A stretch of DNA of 28,555 nucleotides, taken from contig JAEWJB010000175.1 in NCBI GenBank assembly GCA_023386795.1, positions 1-28,555 of the forward strand. The letters run 5' to 3'. The notes under the pieces were generated by a model. It worked only from the letters and a program-made list of their open reading frames with translations, had not been told where the DNA came from and made no database searches. The stretch is from Pseudomonadota bacterium (GTDB lineage Bacteria > Pseudomonadota > Gammaproteobacteria > Xanthomonadales > Xanthomonadaceae). Every line of letters starts with the position of its first letter. Position 1 is the stretch's first letter. A program made the position numbers and the translations under genes. This document shows, one piece after another, positions 7,680 to 14,850 of the stretch.

Positions 7680-8717
7680 TCAGATCGGCGGATTGCCCAG
7701 CACGCCTTCGATCTCCACCGCCAGCTCGCGGCGGCAGACCTCGGCGTGCAGCAGCAGGCGCGGGACCCGCGTGCCGAAGCGGGCATCCAGCGCCGCGGCC
7801 ACCTGCGGCAGCGCCTCGCGGTCGCGCACATAGACCTTCAGCAGGGTGCCGGCGTCGTCGATGCCGGCTGGCACGTCGCCGCTGCGCTCGGCCGCGGCGC
7901 CGCGCAGCGCTTCGATGTTGACCAGGATCTCGTCGAGCTGGGCGCCCAGGTTGCCATGGTGGGCCGTGGCGTGGCCGACGATGCTTGCCGTGCCCGACAG
8001 CAGCAGCGGTGCCTGGCTGCCCGGTGGCGGCAGCATCGCGCGGGCGAAGCTCGGGGATTGCGGGCCGTACTGGCGCGGGTAGCGATAGGCGCTGACCTGG
8101 CGGGGATTCTCCAGTGCCACGCCCGGGCTGCGCGCGGCCAGCCAGTACACCAGCAGTTGGCGCGGGCCGCCGAAGCTGCCGATGCAGGTGGCCGCCGGCA
8201 GGCGCGCCTCGTCCACGCGTTCCAATCCGCGTACCCGGCCCACGCAGAAGCGCCGATAGCGTTCGGCGTCGTCCTCGCCTTCGGTCAGGCCGTCGAGGTA
8301 GTTCCAGATGCGCAGCACGTGCGGATAGCCCCGCGCGGCGATGAACTGGTTCATCTGGGCATAGGCCAGCGCGCTGGCCGCTTCGAGGTCGAAATCCGCG
8401 CTTTCGTGCAGCACCAGCGCGCCGAACTGCAGCTCGCCGTTCTCGGCCCAGGCGATGTCGCCATCACGGCCGTGGATGGCCGGGGTGTCGCCGCGCCAGA
8501 TTTCCACCTGCCCCGGTCCCATCGGCTCCAGCGGCACGCGCAGCCGGCGCGCGTCGGTGGCGGCGGCCGCATCAAGCGGTTGCAGGGAGAAATCCACCGC
8601 CGCCAGTACGCGCGCATCGCGCAGCTGACCAGCCACCGACGCGGCATCGACGAAGGAACAATGCAGGTGGATCGGGTGGGACAAGCGTTTTCCAGTGGGG
8701 GTCGCGCGGGGCGGCAT
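7680..8717 (-). CDS. xanB2: XanB2-like chorismatase (3-hydroxybenzoate synthase)
   Basis: A 345-residue protein of the FkbO/Hyg5/XanB2 chorismatase family, which has a RidA-like fold. In Xanthomonas XanB2 cleaves chorismate to pyruvate plus 3-hydroxybenzoate (xanthomonadin precursor) and 4-hydroxybenzoate (for ubiquinone). Diagnostic stretches: RIWNYLDGLTEGEDDAERYRRFC, CIGSFGG, SGTASIVGHATAHHGN and the C-terminal LLLHAEVCRRELAVEIEG, where the family's catalytic Glu lies. It is divergent from the pigment operon and shares its upstream region. The start is uncertain. ATG at 8717 has no ribosome site and sits behind a 6-bp hairpin (8726-8740), whereas a TTG at 8684 has GGA 7 nt upstream and opens directly on the conserved LSHPIHLHC segment; that alternative would give 334 residues. 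Confidence 0.9.
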   Translation of the reverse strand: MPPRATPTGKRLSHPIHLHCSFVDAASVAGQLRDARVLAAVDFSLQPLDAAAATDARRLRVPLEPMGPGQVEIWRGDTPAIHGRDGDIAWAENGELQFGALVLHESADFDLEAASALAYAQMNQFIAARGYPHVLRIWNYLDGLTEGEDDAERYRRFCVGRVRGLERVDEARLPAATCIGSFGGPRQLLVYWLAARSPGVALENPRQVSAYRYPRQYGPQSPSFARAMLPPPGSQAPLLLSGTASIVGHATAHHGNLGAQLDEILVNIEALRGAAAERSGDVPAGIDDAGTLLKVYVRDREALPQVAAALDARFGTRVPRLLLHAEVCRRELAVEIEGVLGNPPI

Positions 8718-8756
8718 GATAACGCGCCGCCTTCGGCGGCCCGTGCGTGCGGCACA

Positions 8757-8786
8757 TTGACGCGCCGGAACGCACGCTGGCACGAT
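8757..8786 (+). promoter_or_regulatory. candidate promoter of the aryl polyene operon
   Basis: TTGACG (8757-8762) is followed after 18 bp by CACGAT (8781-8786). The -35 is near consensus, the -10 weak. It lies in the 135-bp divergent region and would give a leader of about 60 nt before the ATG at 8853. It is the only -35-like hexamer in this gap on the plus strand. Confidence 0.4.
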
Positions 8787-8807
8787 CCCCGCATCGAATG
8801 CCGGGTG

Positions 8808-8831
8808 TTCCGGAATCATTCATTTTCCGGA
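8808..8831. repeat. paired TTCCGGA sites upstream of the operon
   Basis: TTCCGGAA (8808-8815) and TTCCGGA (8825-8831) share the palindrome TCCGGA with 17 bases from one copy to the next, between the candidate promoter and the first pigment gene. The arrangement resembles a dimeric operator, but chance is possible. Confidence 0.3.
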
Positions 8832-8852
8832 CCCTGGGCGGCTGTCTTCCCG

Positions 8853-9596
8853 ATGATCGAATTCTCCGTAACCGGCTGGTCGGCTTGGGCACCGGGCCTG
8901 CCGCAGGCACAGGACTGGATCGACTGGGCGCGCGCAGACGCCCCTGCCGCGCCGGATGGCGAAGGCGCTCCGGCCCTGGCCGACGTACCCCCGGTCATGC
9001 GGCGACGGATCGACCGGCTCGGCCGCATGGCGATCAGCGCCACCGATGATTGCGACGATTCGCCCCGCCGCGAGGACATCCCGCTGGTGTTCGTCTCCCG
9101 TCACGGCGATGTGGCCGGCTCGGTGGACCTGTTGCGCGCACTCGGCCAGGCCGAGTCCCTTTCGCCGACCGCCTTCAGCCTCTCGGTGCACAACGCCGTC
9201 GCGGCGCTGTATTCCATCGTGCGCAAGCGGCGCGGCAACTATCTGGCGCTGGCCGGTGGCGCAGCCTCGGTGGAGAACGCCTGCATCGAGGCTGCCGCGC
9301 TGTTGGCCGACGGCGCCCCGGAAGTGCTGCTGGTCTGCTACGACGGCCCGCTGCCCGAGGTGTATGCCGATTTTGCAGACGAACCGGCCCACGCCTATGC
9401 GTGGTGCTGGCGCCTGGCCCCCGCAGGCACGCCGGGCGAGCGCATGAGCCTGGCATGGGAAGCCGACGACCTGACCCCCGCGGCGGCGCCGGCACTCCAG
9501 CATGGGCTTGCTCTCCACCACTTTCTGCTCAGCGGCCGCGCGCAACTGGATATCGCCGTCGAGGACCAGCGCTGGCGCTGGCGCCGCCATGGTTGA
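8853..9596 (+). CDS. ketosynthase-like chain-length factor of the aryl polyene PKS (ApeC-like)
   Basis: A 247-residue protein of the ketosynthase N-terminal-like type (Ketoacyl-synt_2), starting MIEFSVTGWSAWAPG. At the place where a ketosynthase has its TACSSS nucleophile this protein has LSVHNAVAALYS, with no Cys, and there is no C-terminal half with the two His. It therefore cannot condense on its own. In aryl polyene systems such a protein (ApeC) pairs with a real ketosynthase as a chain-length factor; the partner here would be the ketosynthase at 21570. It is the first gene of the operon; its stop overlaps the next start by 8 bp. The ATG has only a weak G-rich ribosome site upstream. The function is inferred from family and context. 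Confidence 0.85.
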   Translation: MIEFSVTGWSAWAPGLPQAQDWIDWARADAPAAPDGEGAPALADVPPVMRRRIDRLGRMAISATDDCDDSPRREDIPLVFVSRHGDVAGSVDLLRALGQAESLSPTAFSLSVHNAVAALYSIVRKRRGNYLALAGGAASVENACIEAAALLADGAPEVLLVCYDGPLPEVYADFADEPAHAYAWCWRLAPAGTPGERMSLAWEADDLTPAAAPALQHGLALHHFLLSGRAQLDIAVEDQRWRWRRHG

Positions 9597-10392
9597 TCGG
9601 CTGCTGCCGACCCGGCTGGACCATGCCTGGCGGGTGATCGGCACGGGCCTGAGTTTCCTCGCTTTCGGCGTGGGCGGGTTGGCCCTGCGGTTGTGCGTGT
9701 TCCCCGTGCTGCAACTCGGGGTCCGCGACCCGGCACGCAGGCGCGCGCTGGCACGGCGCTGGATCCAGCGCAGCTTCGCCGGCCACGTCTGGTTGATGCA
9801 TAGCCTGGGCCTGCTGACCTACGAAGTCCGCGGACGTGAACGGCTTCAGCGTCGCGGCCTGCTGATCCTGGCCAACCATCCGACCCTGATCGACGTGGTG
9901 TTCCTGATCTCCCTGCTGCCGGACGCCGACTGCGTGGTGAAGGTCGGGGTGGCGCGCAACCCGTTCATGCGCGGCCCGGTGCGCGCGGCCGGCTACATCG
10001 CCAACGACGAGGGGGCCGGGCTGGTGGAAGAGTGCATCGCCGCCGTGCGGGGCGGGGGCAACCTGGTCATCTTCCCGGAAGGCACGCGCAGCGAACCGGG
10101 GCGTCCGCTGCGCCTCCAGCGCGGGGCGGCCAACATCGCCGTACGCGGGCGCTTGGACATCACACCCGTACGTATTTCATGCAGCCCGCCGACCTTGGGC
10201 AAGGGCCAGAAATGGTATCGTGTGCCTTCACGGCGATTTCACATGTTGATCGAGGTCGGGGATGACCTGCCGATCGCGCCGTACGTGGAAGCGATCGCGG
10301 CCGCGCCGGGGGGCGAAGCGCTGGCGGTGCGCCGCCTCAACGACCATCTTGGCCACTATTTTTCGGGAGACATCGCGCGTGCAGGCACTTGA
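9589..10392 (+). CDS. PlsC-type 1-acyl-glycerol-phosphate acyltransferase-like protein (ApeD-like)
   Basis: A 267-residue membrane-associated acyltransferase of the PlsC/LPLAT family. It carries the catalytic NHPTLID (H97, D102) and the substrate-binding FPEGTRS (from about residue 162), with a hydrophobic N-terminal segment near residues 18-45. It probably transfers an acyl group, possibly the polyene itself, from ACP to a lipid or sugar acceptor at the inner membrane, as proposed for aryl polyene clusters; the acceptor is unknown. ATG at 9589 is chosen because it overlaps the preceding stop by 8 bp, the usual pattern here. The next gene (ACP) starts inside its 3' end by 14 bp. Confidence 0.88.
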   Translation: MVDRLLPTRLDHAWRVIGTGLSFLAFGVGGLALRLCVFPVLQLGVRDPARRRALARRWIQRSFAGHVWLMHSLGLLTYEVRGRERLQRRGLLILANHPTLIDVVFLISLLPDADCVVKVGVARNPFMRGPVRAAGYIANDEGAGLVEECIAAVRGGGNLVIFPEGTRSEPGRPLRLQRGAANIAVRGRLDITPVRISCSPPTLGKGQKWYRVPSRRFHMLIEVGDDLPIAPYVEAIAAAPGGEALAVRRLNDHLGHYFSGDIARAGT

Positions 10393-10639
10393 GCACGAGA
10401 TCAAGGAATTGATCATCTCATCGCTGTCGTTGGAAGACATCACGCCCGAGGACATCGATCCGGCGGCGCCGTTGTTCGTGGAAGGCCTGGGCCTGGACTC
10501 GATCGATGCGCTCGAGCTCGGCCTGGCGTTGCAGAAGCGCTACAACGTGAGCCTGTCGGCCGACTCGCAGGAAACCCGCAAGCACTTCGCCAGCGTGCGC
10601 GCGCTGGCCGAATTCGTGGCCTCGCACCAGACGGCGTGA
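10379..10639 (+). CDS. acyl carrier protein 1 (ApeE-like)
   Basis: An 86-residue acidic acyl carrier protein. The phosphopantetheine attachment site is Ser41 in GLDSIDALE. The predicted helices (EHEIKELIISSL, SIDALELGLALQKRY, ALAEFVASHQ) fit the four-helix ACP fold. The start is GTG at 10379 with GGGAG about 9 nt upstream, overlapping the acyltransferase gene by 14 bp. It carries the starter or growing aryl polyene chain as a thioester. A second, clearly different ACP follows after 24 bp; aryl polyene clusters normally have such a pair, and their division of labour cannot be read here. Confidence 0.93.
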   Translation: MQALEHEIKELIISSLSLEDITPEDIDPAAPLFVEGLGLDSIDALELGLALQKRYNVSLSADSQETRKHFASVRALAEFVASHQTA

Positions 10640-10663
10640 GCGCCTGAGCAGAGATTGAAGAGC

Positions 10664-10918
10664 ATGACCAAGAACGAACTTTTCGACCGGATCGTGGCGA
10701 TCCTGCATGAGAGCTTCGAGATCGATCCTTCGCGGATCCAGCCGGAAACCCGGCTGTACGAAGACCTCGACATCGACAGCATCGACGCGGTGGACCTGAT
10801 CGTGCAGCTCAAGCCGCTGCTGGGCCGCAGCCTGCAGCCGGATGCCTTCAAGTCGGTGCGCACCGTGCAGGACATCATCGACGTGCTGCACGGGCTGCTG
10901 CGCGACCAGGCAGCCTGA
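10664..10918 (+). CDS. acyl carrier protein 2 (ApeF/XanC-like)
   Basis: An 84-residue acyl carrier protein with the carrier serine at residue 39 in DIDSIDAVDL and the usual amphipathic helices (LFDRIVAILHESF, SIDAVDLIVQL, TVQDIIDVLHGLL). The ATG at 10664 is preferred to a TTG three codons upstream. It shares little with the neighbouring ACP apart from the DSID core, so the two probably meet different partner enzymes. Gaps to the neighbours are 24 and 16 bp, two of the few non-overlapping junctions in this operon. I recall that one ACP of the xanthomonadin cluster (XanC) accepts 3-hydroxybenzoate; which of these two corresponds is not certain. Confidence 0.93.
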   Translation: MTKNELFDRIVAILHESFEIDPSRIQPETRLYEDLDIDSIDAVDLIVQLKPLLGRSLQPDAFKSVRTVQDIIDVLHGLLRDQAA

Positions 10919-10934
10919 TCCCCGGACGGCCGCC

Positions 10935-11486
10935 GTGAATCGACTGCGCGCGGCCGCGCTGCTGTTGCTGTCGCTGGCCTATCCCGTGCTGGTGTACCTG
11001 GCGATGGGCCGCTTCGAGCCGCGCTGGCTGGCGCTGCTGCTGTTCGCGCTGGCCCTGTTGCGCGCGGTGGCCACCCGCCAGCCGGTGTGGCTGGCCGCCT
11101 CGGCCGGCGCCGGCCTGCTGGCCCTGCTGGCCACGGTGCTCAACCAGGCCTTGCCGCTGAAGCTTTACCCGGCGCTGGTCAATGCGGTGCTGCTGGCGGT
11201 ATTCGCGGTGAGCCTGCGTTTCCCGCCCAGCGCGGTGGAGCGCATCGCCCGCCTGAGCGAACCGGACCTGCCGCCGCAGGCCATCGCCTATACCCGCCGC
11301 GTCACCCAGGTGTGGTGCGGCTTCTTCGTGCTCAACGGCACGCTCGCGCTCGCGACCGCCCTGTGGGCATCGGAACGGACCTGGGCGCTTTACAACGGAT
11401 TGTTGGCTTACGTGATGATGGGTGTGCTGTTCGCGGTGGAATGGTGCGTGCGCCAGCGGGTGAAGGCGGCACACGGTCATGGCTGA
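10935..11486 (+). CDS. multi-pass membrane protein of aryl polyene clusters (COG4648/ApeG-like)
   Basis: A 183-residue integral membrane protein with six or so hydrophobic stretches: about 5-22, 28-45, 48-66, 73-92, 124-144 and 152-172. Between helices 4 and 5 is a polar cytoplasmic-type loop with FPPSAVERIARL and AIAYTRRVT. This layout and position (after two ACPs, before the AMP-ligase) match the COG4648 membrane protein found in aryl polyene clusters, whose role is unproven; membrane tethering of the synthase or transport are the usual guesses. The start is a GTG at 10935, 16 bp after the ACP gene; the end overlaps the ligase gene by 8 bp. Confidence 0.8.
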   Translation: MNRLRAAALLLLSLAYPVLVYLAMGRFEPRWLALLLFALALLRAVATRQPVWLAASAGAGLLALLATVLNQALPLKLYPALVNAVLLAVFAVSLRFPPSAVERIARLSEPDLPPQAIAYTRRVTQVWCGFFVLNGTLALATALWASERTWALYNGLLAYVMMGVLFAVEWCVRQRVKAAHGHG

Positions 11487-13155
11487 GTGGATCGCGCTCG
11501 ATCGCCTGGCGCTGGTCGCCCGGCCGGACCGCCCGGTACGCCCGGGCCTCACCCACGCGGCCTGGCGCCAGCGCGTGGCGGATTGGTCGGCGGCTTTCGC
11601 TGCCGCCGGCGGCGAGGACTGGGCGCTGTACCTGGGCGACGAAGCCGAATTCTCCGCCGCGCTGTTCGGTGCCTGGCATGCGGGCAAGCGCGTATTCCTG
11701 CCAGGCGACGACCTACCCGGCACGCTGGACCGCCTTGCCGTGCATGTCCATGGCTTCGCCGGCGACCTGCCGGCCAGCGTGAAGCCGCTGCGCGCCGCGC
11801 CGGGTGCCGGCGAGGCGCAGGCGCTGGCCGCGCTCGACGAAGATGCCGCGCGCCTGGTGATGTTCACCTCCGGCAGCACCGGAGAGCCGGCGGCGATCGC
11901 CAAGTGCCTGCGCCAGCTCGCGCGCGAAATCGAGGCGCTGCAGGCCGCATTCGGCGAGCTCGCCGAAGGGACGCGCGTGCACGGCACGGTGTCCCACCAG
12001 CACATCTACGGGCTGCTGTTCCGCGTGTTGTGGCCGCTGGCCGCCGGGCGCAAGACGATGCCGCGCGCGTTCTTCCACGAGGACATGGTCGCGGCGATGG
12101 CCGACCACGACGCGCTGCTGGTCGCCACGCCGGCGCACCTCAAGCGCATACCCGAACAGTTGGACTGGGCCGCCTTGCAGGGTGGCCTGCGCGCGGTGTT
12201 CTCCTCCGGCGGTCCTCTGCCCGCCGAGTCGGCGCGCCAGGTGCGTGAGCGCCTGGGCGTGGCGCCGACCGAAGTGTTCGGCAGCAGCGAGACCGGCGGC
12301 ATCGCGTGGCGCCGTTGGGAGGGCGAGACGCCGGATTGGCACGCCTTGCCGAACGTGCAGTGGCGCATCGACGACGAGGGCCTGCTGGAAGTGCATTCGC
12401 CGCATCTGGCGCACCCGCACTGGTGGCGCAGCGAAGATCGCGCCGAAGCACTGCCGGAGGGTGGTTTCCGCCTGCTCGGGCGCGCCGATCGCATCGTCAA
12501 GATCGAAGAGCGCCGGGTATCGCTCGACGCCTTGCAACAACAGCTGGCGCGCCATCCCGGCGTGGCCGAGGCGCGGGTGCTGGTGCTGGCCGGCGCGCGC
12601 AGCGTGCTCGGGGCGGTGGTCGTGCCCAGCGAGGCTGGCTGGGCTGCGCTGCGCGGGCCGGGCCGGCGCGAGTTCTCCCGGCAGCTTTCCGCTCACCTGG
12701 CCGACAGCTTCGACGCGGTGACGCGGCCGCGTCGCTGGCACTTCGTCGAAGCGTTGCCGCTCAACGCGCAGGGCAAGGTCATCGAGCCGGCGCTGGCCAG
12801 GCTGTTCCGCCCGGTGTATCCGCAGCCGCATTGGCACGCACGCGGCAGCGAGGCGGCCGAACTGGACATCCTGCTCGACCCCGCGCTCGCCGCCTTCGAT
12901 GGTCACTTCCCGCAAGCGTCCATCCTGCCCGGCGTGGCACAGCTGGACTGGGCCATCCACTTCGGCCGCGAAGCATTCGCCATCGAGGCGCCGTTCCAGC
13001 GCATGGACGTGCTGAAGTTCCAGCGCGTGCTGCGCCCGGGCGACCTGGTGCGCATGTCGTTGCAATGGAACGCCACGCAGCAGGTGCTCGCGTTCCGACT
13101 GGTGTCCGACCATGGCCCGCATGCCAGCGGCAAGGTGGTGTTCGGCCATGCCTGA
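11479..13155 (+). CDS. fused aryl acid AMP-ligase and hot-dog dehydratase (ApeH-ApeI-like)
   Basis: A 558-residue two-domain protein. Residues 1 to about 440 are an ANL-family adenylating enzyme: phosphate-binding FTSGSTGEPA (Thr130 onward), EVFGSSETGG, the hinge LLGRADRIVKIEERRV, and the C-terminal PLNAQGKV with the catalytic Lys433. Residues about 450-558 are a FabA/FabZ-like hot-dog domain with the catalytic GHFPQASILPGV (His476). The first part should activate 3- or 4-hydroxybenzoate (or a cinnamate) and load it on an ACP; the second should dehydrate 3-hydroxyacyl-ACP during chain extension. In E. coli-type aryl polyene clusters I recall these as separate genes, ApeH and ApeI. ATG at 11479 overlaps the previous stop by 8 bp. 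Confidence 0.9.
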   Translation: MAEWIALDRLALVARPDRPVRPGLTHAAWRQRVADWSAAFAAAGGEDWALYLGDEAEFSAALFGAWHAGKRVFLPGDDLPGTLDRLAVHVHGFAGDLPASVKPLRAAPGAGEAQALAALDEDAARLVMFTSGSTGEPAAIAKCLRQLAREIEALQAAFGELAEGTRVHGTVSHQHIYGLLFRVLWPLAAGRKTMPRAFFHEDMVAAMADHDALLVATPAHLKRIPEQLDWAALQGGLRAVFSSGGPLPAESARQVRERLGVAPTEVFGSSETGGIAWRRWEGETPDWHALPNVQWRIDDEGLLEVHSPHLAHPHWWRSEDRAEALPEGGFRLLGRADRIVKIEERRVSLDALQQQLARHPGVAEARVLVLAGARSVLGAVVVPSEAGWAALRGPGRREFSRQLSAHLADSFDAVTRPRRWHFVEALPLNAQGKVIEPALARLFRPVYPQPHWHARGSEAAELDILLDPALAAFDGHFPQASILPGVAQLDWAIHFGREAFAIEAPFQRMDVLKFQRVLRPGDLVRMSLQWNATQQVLAFRLVSDHGPHASGKVVFGHA

Positions 13156-13906
13156 GGCCTTCCGCCCGCTGGTGCTGATCCCGGTCTACGACCATGAGCA
13201 CGCCATCGGCGGCATGGTCGAAGGCGTGCTCGCCACCGGCGAGGATTGCCTGCTCGTGGACGACGGCTCGCGCGCCTCGTGCGCCGCGGTACTCGATGTA
13301 CTCGCCACCACGCATGCCCCGCGCGTGCGCCTGCTGCGCCTGCCGCGCAACCAGGGCAAGGGAGGCGCGGTGCTGGCCGGCTTCGCCGAGGCGGCGCGGC
13401 TGGCTTACAGCCATGTCCTGCAGATCGACGCGGACGGCCAGCACGACCCGGCCGACATCCCACGCTTCCTCGACCACGCGCGCCGCGCGCCGGAGAAGAT
13501 CATCTCCGGCGTGCCGCAGTACGACGAGAGCGTGCCGAAGGGCCGCCTGTACGGGCGCTATGCCACCCACGTCTGGGTGTGGATCAATACCTGGTCGCTG
13601 CAAATCCGCGATTCGATGTGCGGCTTCCGCGTCTATCCGCTGCCGCCGGTGTTGCGGCTGATGGCCGAAGAGCCGATCGGTCGCCGGATGGATTTCGACA
13701 CCGACATGATCGTGCGCCTGTTCTGGCGCGGCGTCGGCGTGGTCAACCTGCCCACGCGCGTGACCTACCCGCGAGACGGGGTCTCCCATTTCGACGTGTG
13801 GCGCGACAACGTGCGCATCAGCCGCATGCACACGCGGTTGTTCTTCGGCATGGTGCGGCGCTCGCCGCGCCTGCTGTGGCGGCGCCTGCGCGGAGCAGCC
13901 GCATGA
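13148..13906 (+). CDS. GT2 family glycosyltransferase
   Basis: A 252-residue single-domain GT-A glycosyltransferase, close to the dolichol-phosphate-mannose synthase type. Motifs: PLVLIPVYDHE at the N-terminus, LVDDGS (Asp38, Asp39) for nucleotide binding, and QIDADGQHD with the metal-binding Asp94/Asp96. GRRMDFDTDMIVRL and DGVSHFDVWRDN lie in the acceptor half. No membrane helix is evident. It could add a sugar, or phosphosugar, to the aryl polyene or to its lipid anchor; a glycosyltransferase beside a LpxL-type acyltransferase is standard for these clusters. The start overlaps the preceding stop by 8 bp and the end overlaps the next start by 4 bp (ATGA). Confidence 0.88.
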   Translation: MPEAFRPLVLIPVYDHEHAIGGMVEGVLATGEDCLLVDDGSRASCAAVLDVLATTHAPRVRLLRLPRNQGKGGAVLAGFAEAARLAYSHVLQIDADGQHDPADIPRFLDHARRAPEKIISGVPQYDESVPKGRLYGRYATHVWVWINTWSLQIRDSMCGFRVYPLPPVLRLMAEEPIGRRMDFDTDMIVRLFWRGVGVVNLPTRVTYPRDGVSHFDVWRDNVRISRMHTRLFFGMVRRSPRLLWRRLRGAAA

Positions 13907-14850
13907 ATGCCGCCACGCGCACGCCGCATTGGGCGGAGATCGGCGAAAGCACCTCGGCCGCCGGCATCGCGTTCCTGTGCGGCGTGCATCGCTGGTTCGG
14001 ACGCTGGCCGTTCCGGCTGTGCCTGTATCCGGTGGTGCTCACGCATTGGCTGCTCAACCGCACCGCGCGCCATGCCTCGCTGCAATACCTTCGCCGGTTG
14101 CATGCGCATGCCGGCGTGTTCGCCCGGCCGCCCGGCGCGTGGCAGAGCCTGCGCCACTTCGCCTGCTTCGCCGAAACCGTGCTGGACAAGCTGCTGGCCG
14201 CCGGCCGCCGCTATCCGTCCGAACGTGTCGCGCTGCATCGTGACCAGGTGCTGGCGTTGGTGCGCGAAGGCCGCGGTGGCCTGATCGTCACCGCGCACAT
14301 CGGTTGCCTGGAGTTGTGCCAGGCGCTAGCCGAATCGGTGCCCGGTTTCCGCATCACCGTGCTGGTGCATACCGCGCACGCGCAGCGCATCAACCGCATG
14401 ATGCGGCGGCTCGACCCGGGGCATCGCGTCGAGCTGCTGCAGGTCACCGACATGGGCCCGGGCACTGCCGCGCTGCTGGCCGAGCGCGTGGCCGCCGGGC
14501 AGTTCGTCGCCATCGCCGGCGACCGCGTGCCGGTGGGTGGTGGACGCGTCGTGCGCGTGCCGTTCCTCGGCCATGTCGCGCCGTTCCCCATCGGCGCCTA
14601 CGTGCTGGCCTCGGTGCTGGCCTGCCCGGTGTTCACCATGGCCTGCCTGCACGAAGGCCACGGCTACCGCGTGTCGTTCGCGCCGTTCGCCGAACGCATC
14701 GTGTTGCCTCGCGGTTCGCGCGATGCCGCCATCGCCGCGCAGGCCACGCGCCTGGCCGCGTGGCTGGAAACGCAGGTCGTGGCCGCGCCCTATGACTGGT
14801 TCAATTTCTTCCCCTTCTGGGATCAGGTTCCACATGAAGATGGACAATGA
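13903..14850 (+). CDS. LpxL/HtrB-type acyltransferase
   Basis: A 315-residue protein of the lysophospholipid/lauroyl acyltransferase (LpxL/HtrB) family. The catalytic H(x4)E is AHIGCLE (His132, Glu137). Another conserved patch is FVAIAGDRVPVGGGRVVRVPFLG, typical of the family's substrate-binding region, and the C-terminus WFNFFPFWDQ also fits. It is unrelated to the PlsC-type enzyme at 9589, so the cluster has two different acyl transfer chemistries. It may esterify the polyene to the sugar or lipid made with the preceding glycosyltransferase at the inner membrane. The next gene begins 17 bp before its stop. Confidence 0.88.
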   Translation: MNAATRTPHWAEIGESTSAAGIAFLCGVHRWFGRWPFRLCLYPVVLTHWLLNRTARHASLQYLRRLHAHAGVFARPPGAWQSLRHFACFAETVLDKLLAAGRRYPSERVALHRDQVLALVREGRGGLIVTAHIGCLELCQALAESVPGFRITVLVHTAHAQRINRMMRRLDPGHRVELLQVTDMGPGTAALLAERVAAGQFVAIAGDRVPVGGGRVVRVPFLGHVAPFPIGAYVLASVLACPVFTMACLHEGHGYRVSFAPFAERIVLPRGSRDAAIAAQATRLAAWLETQVVAAPYDWFNFFPFWDQVPHEDGQ

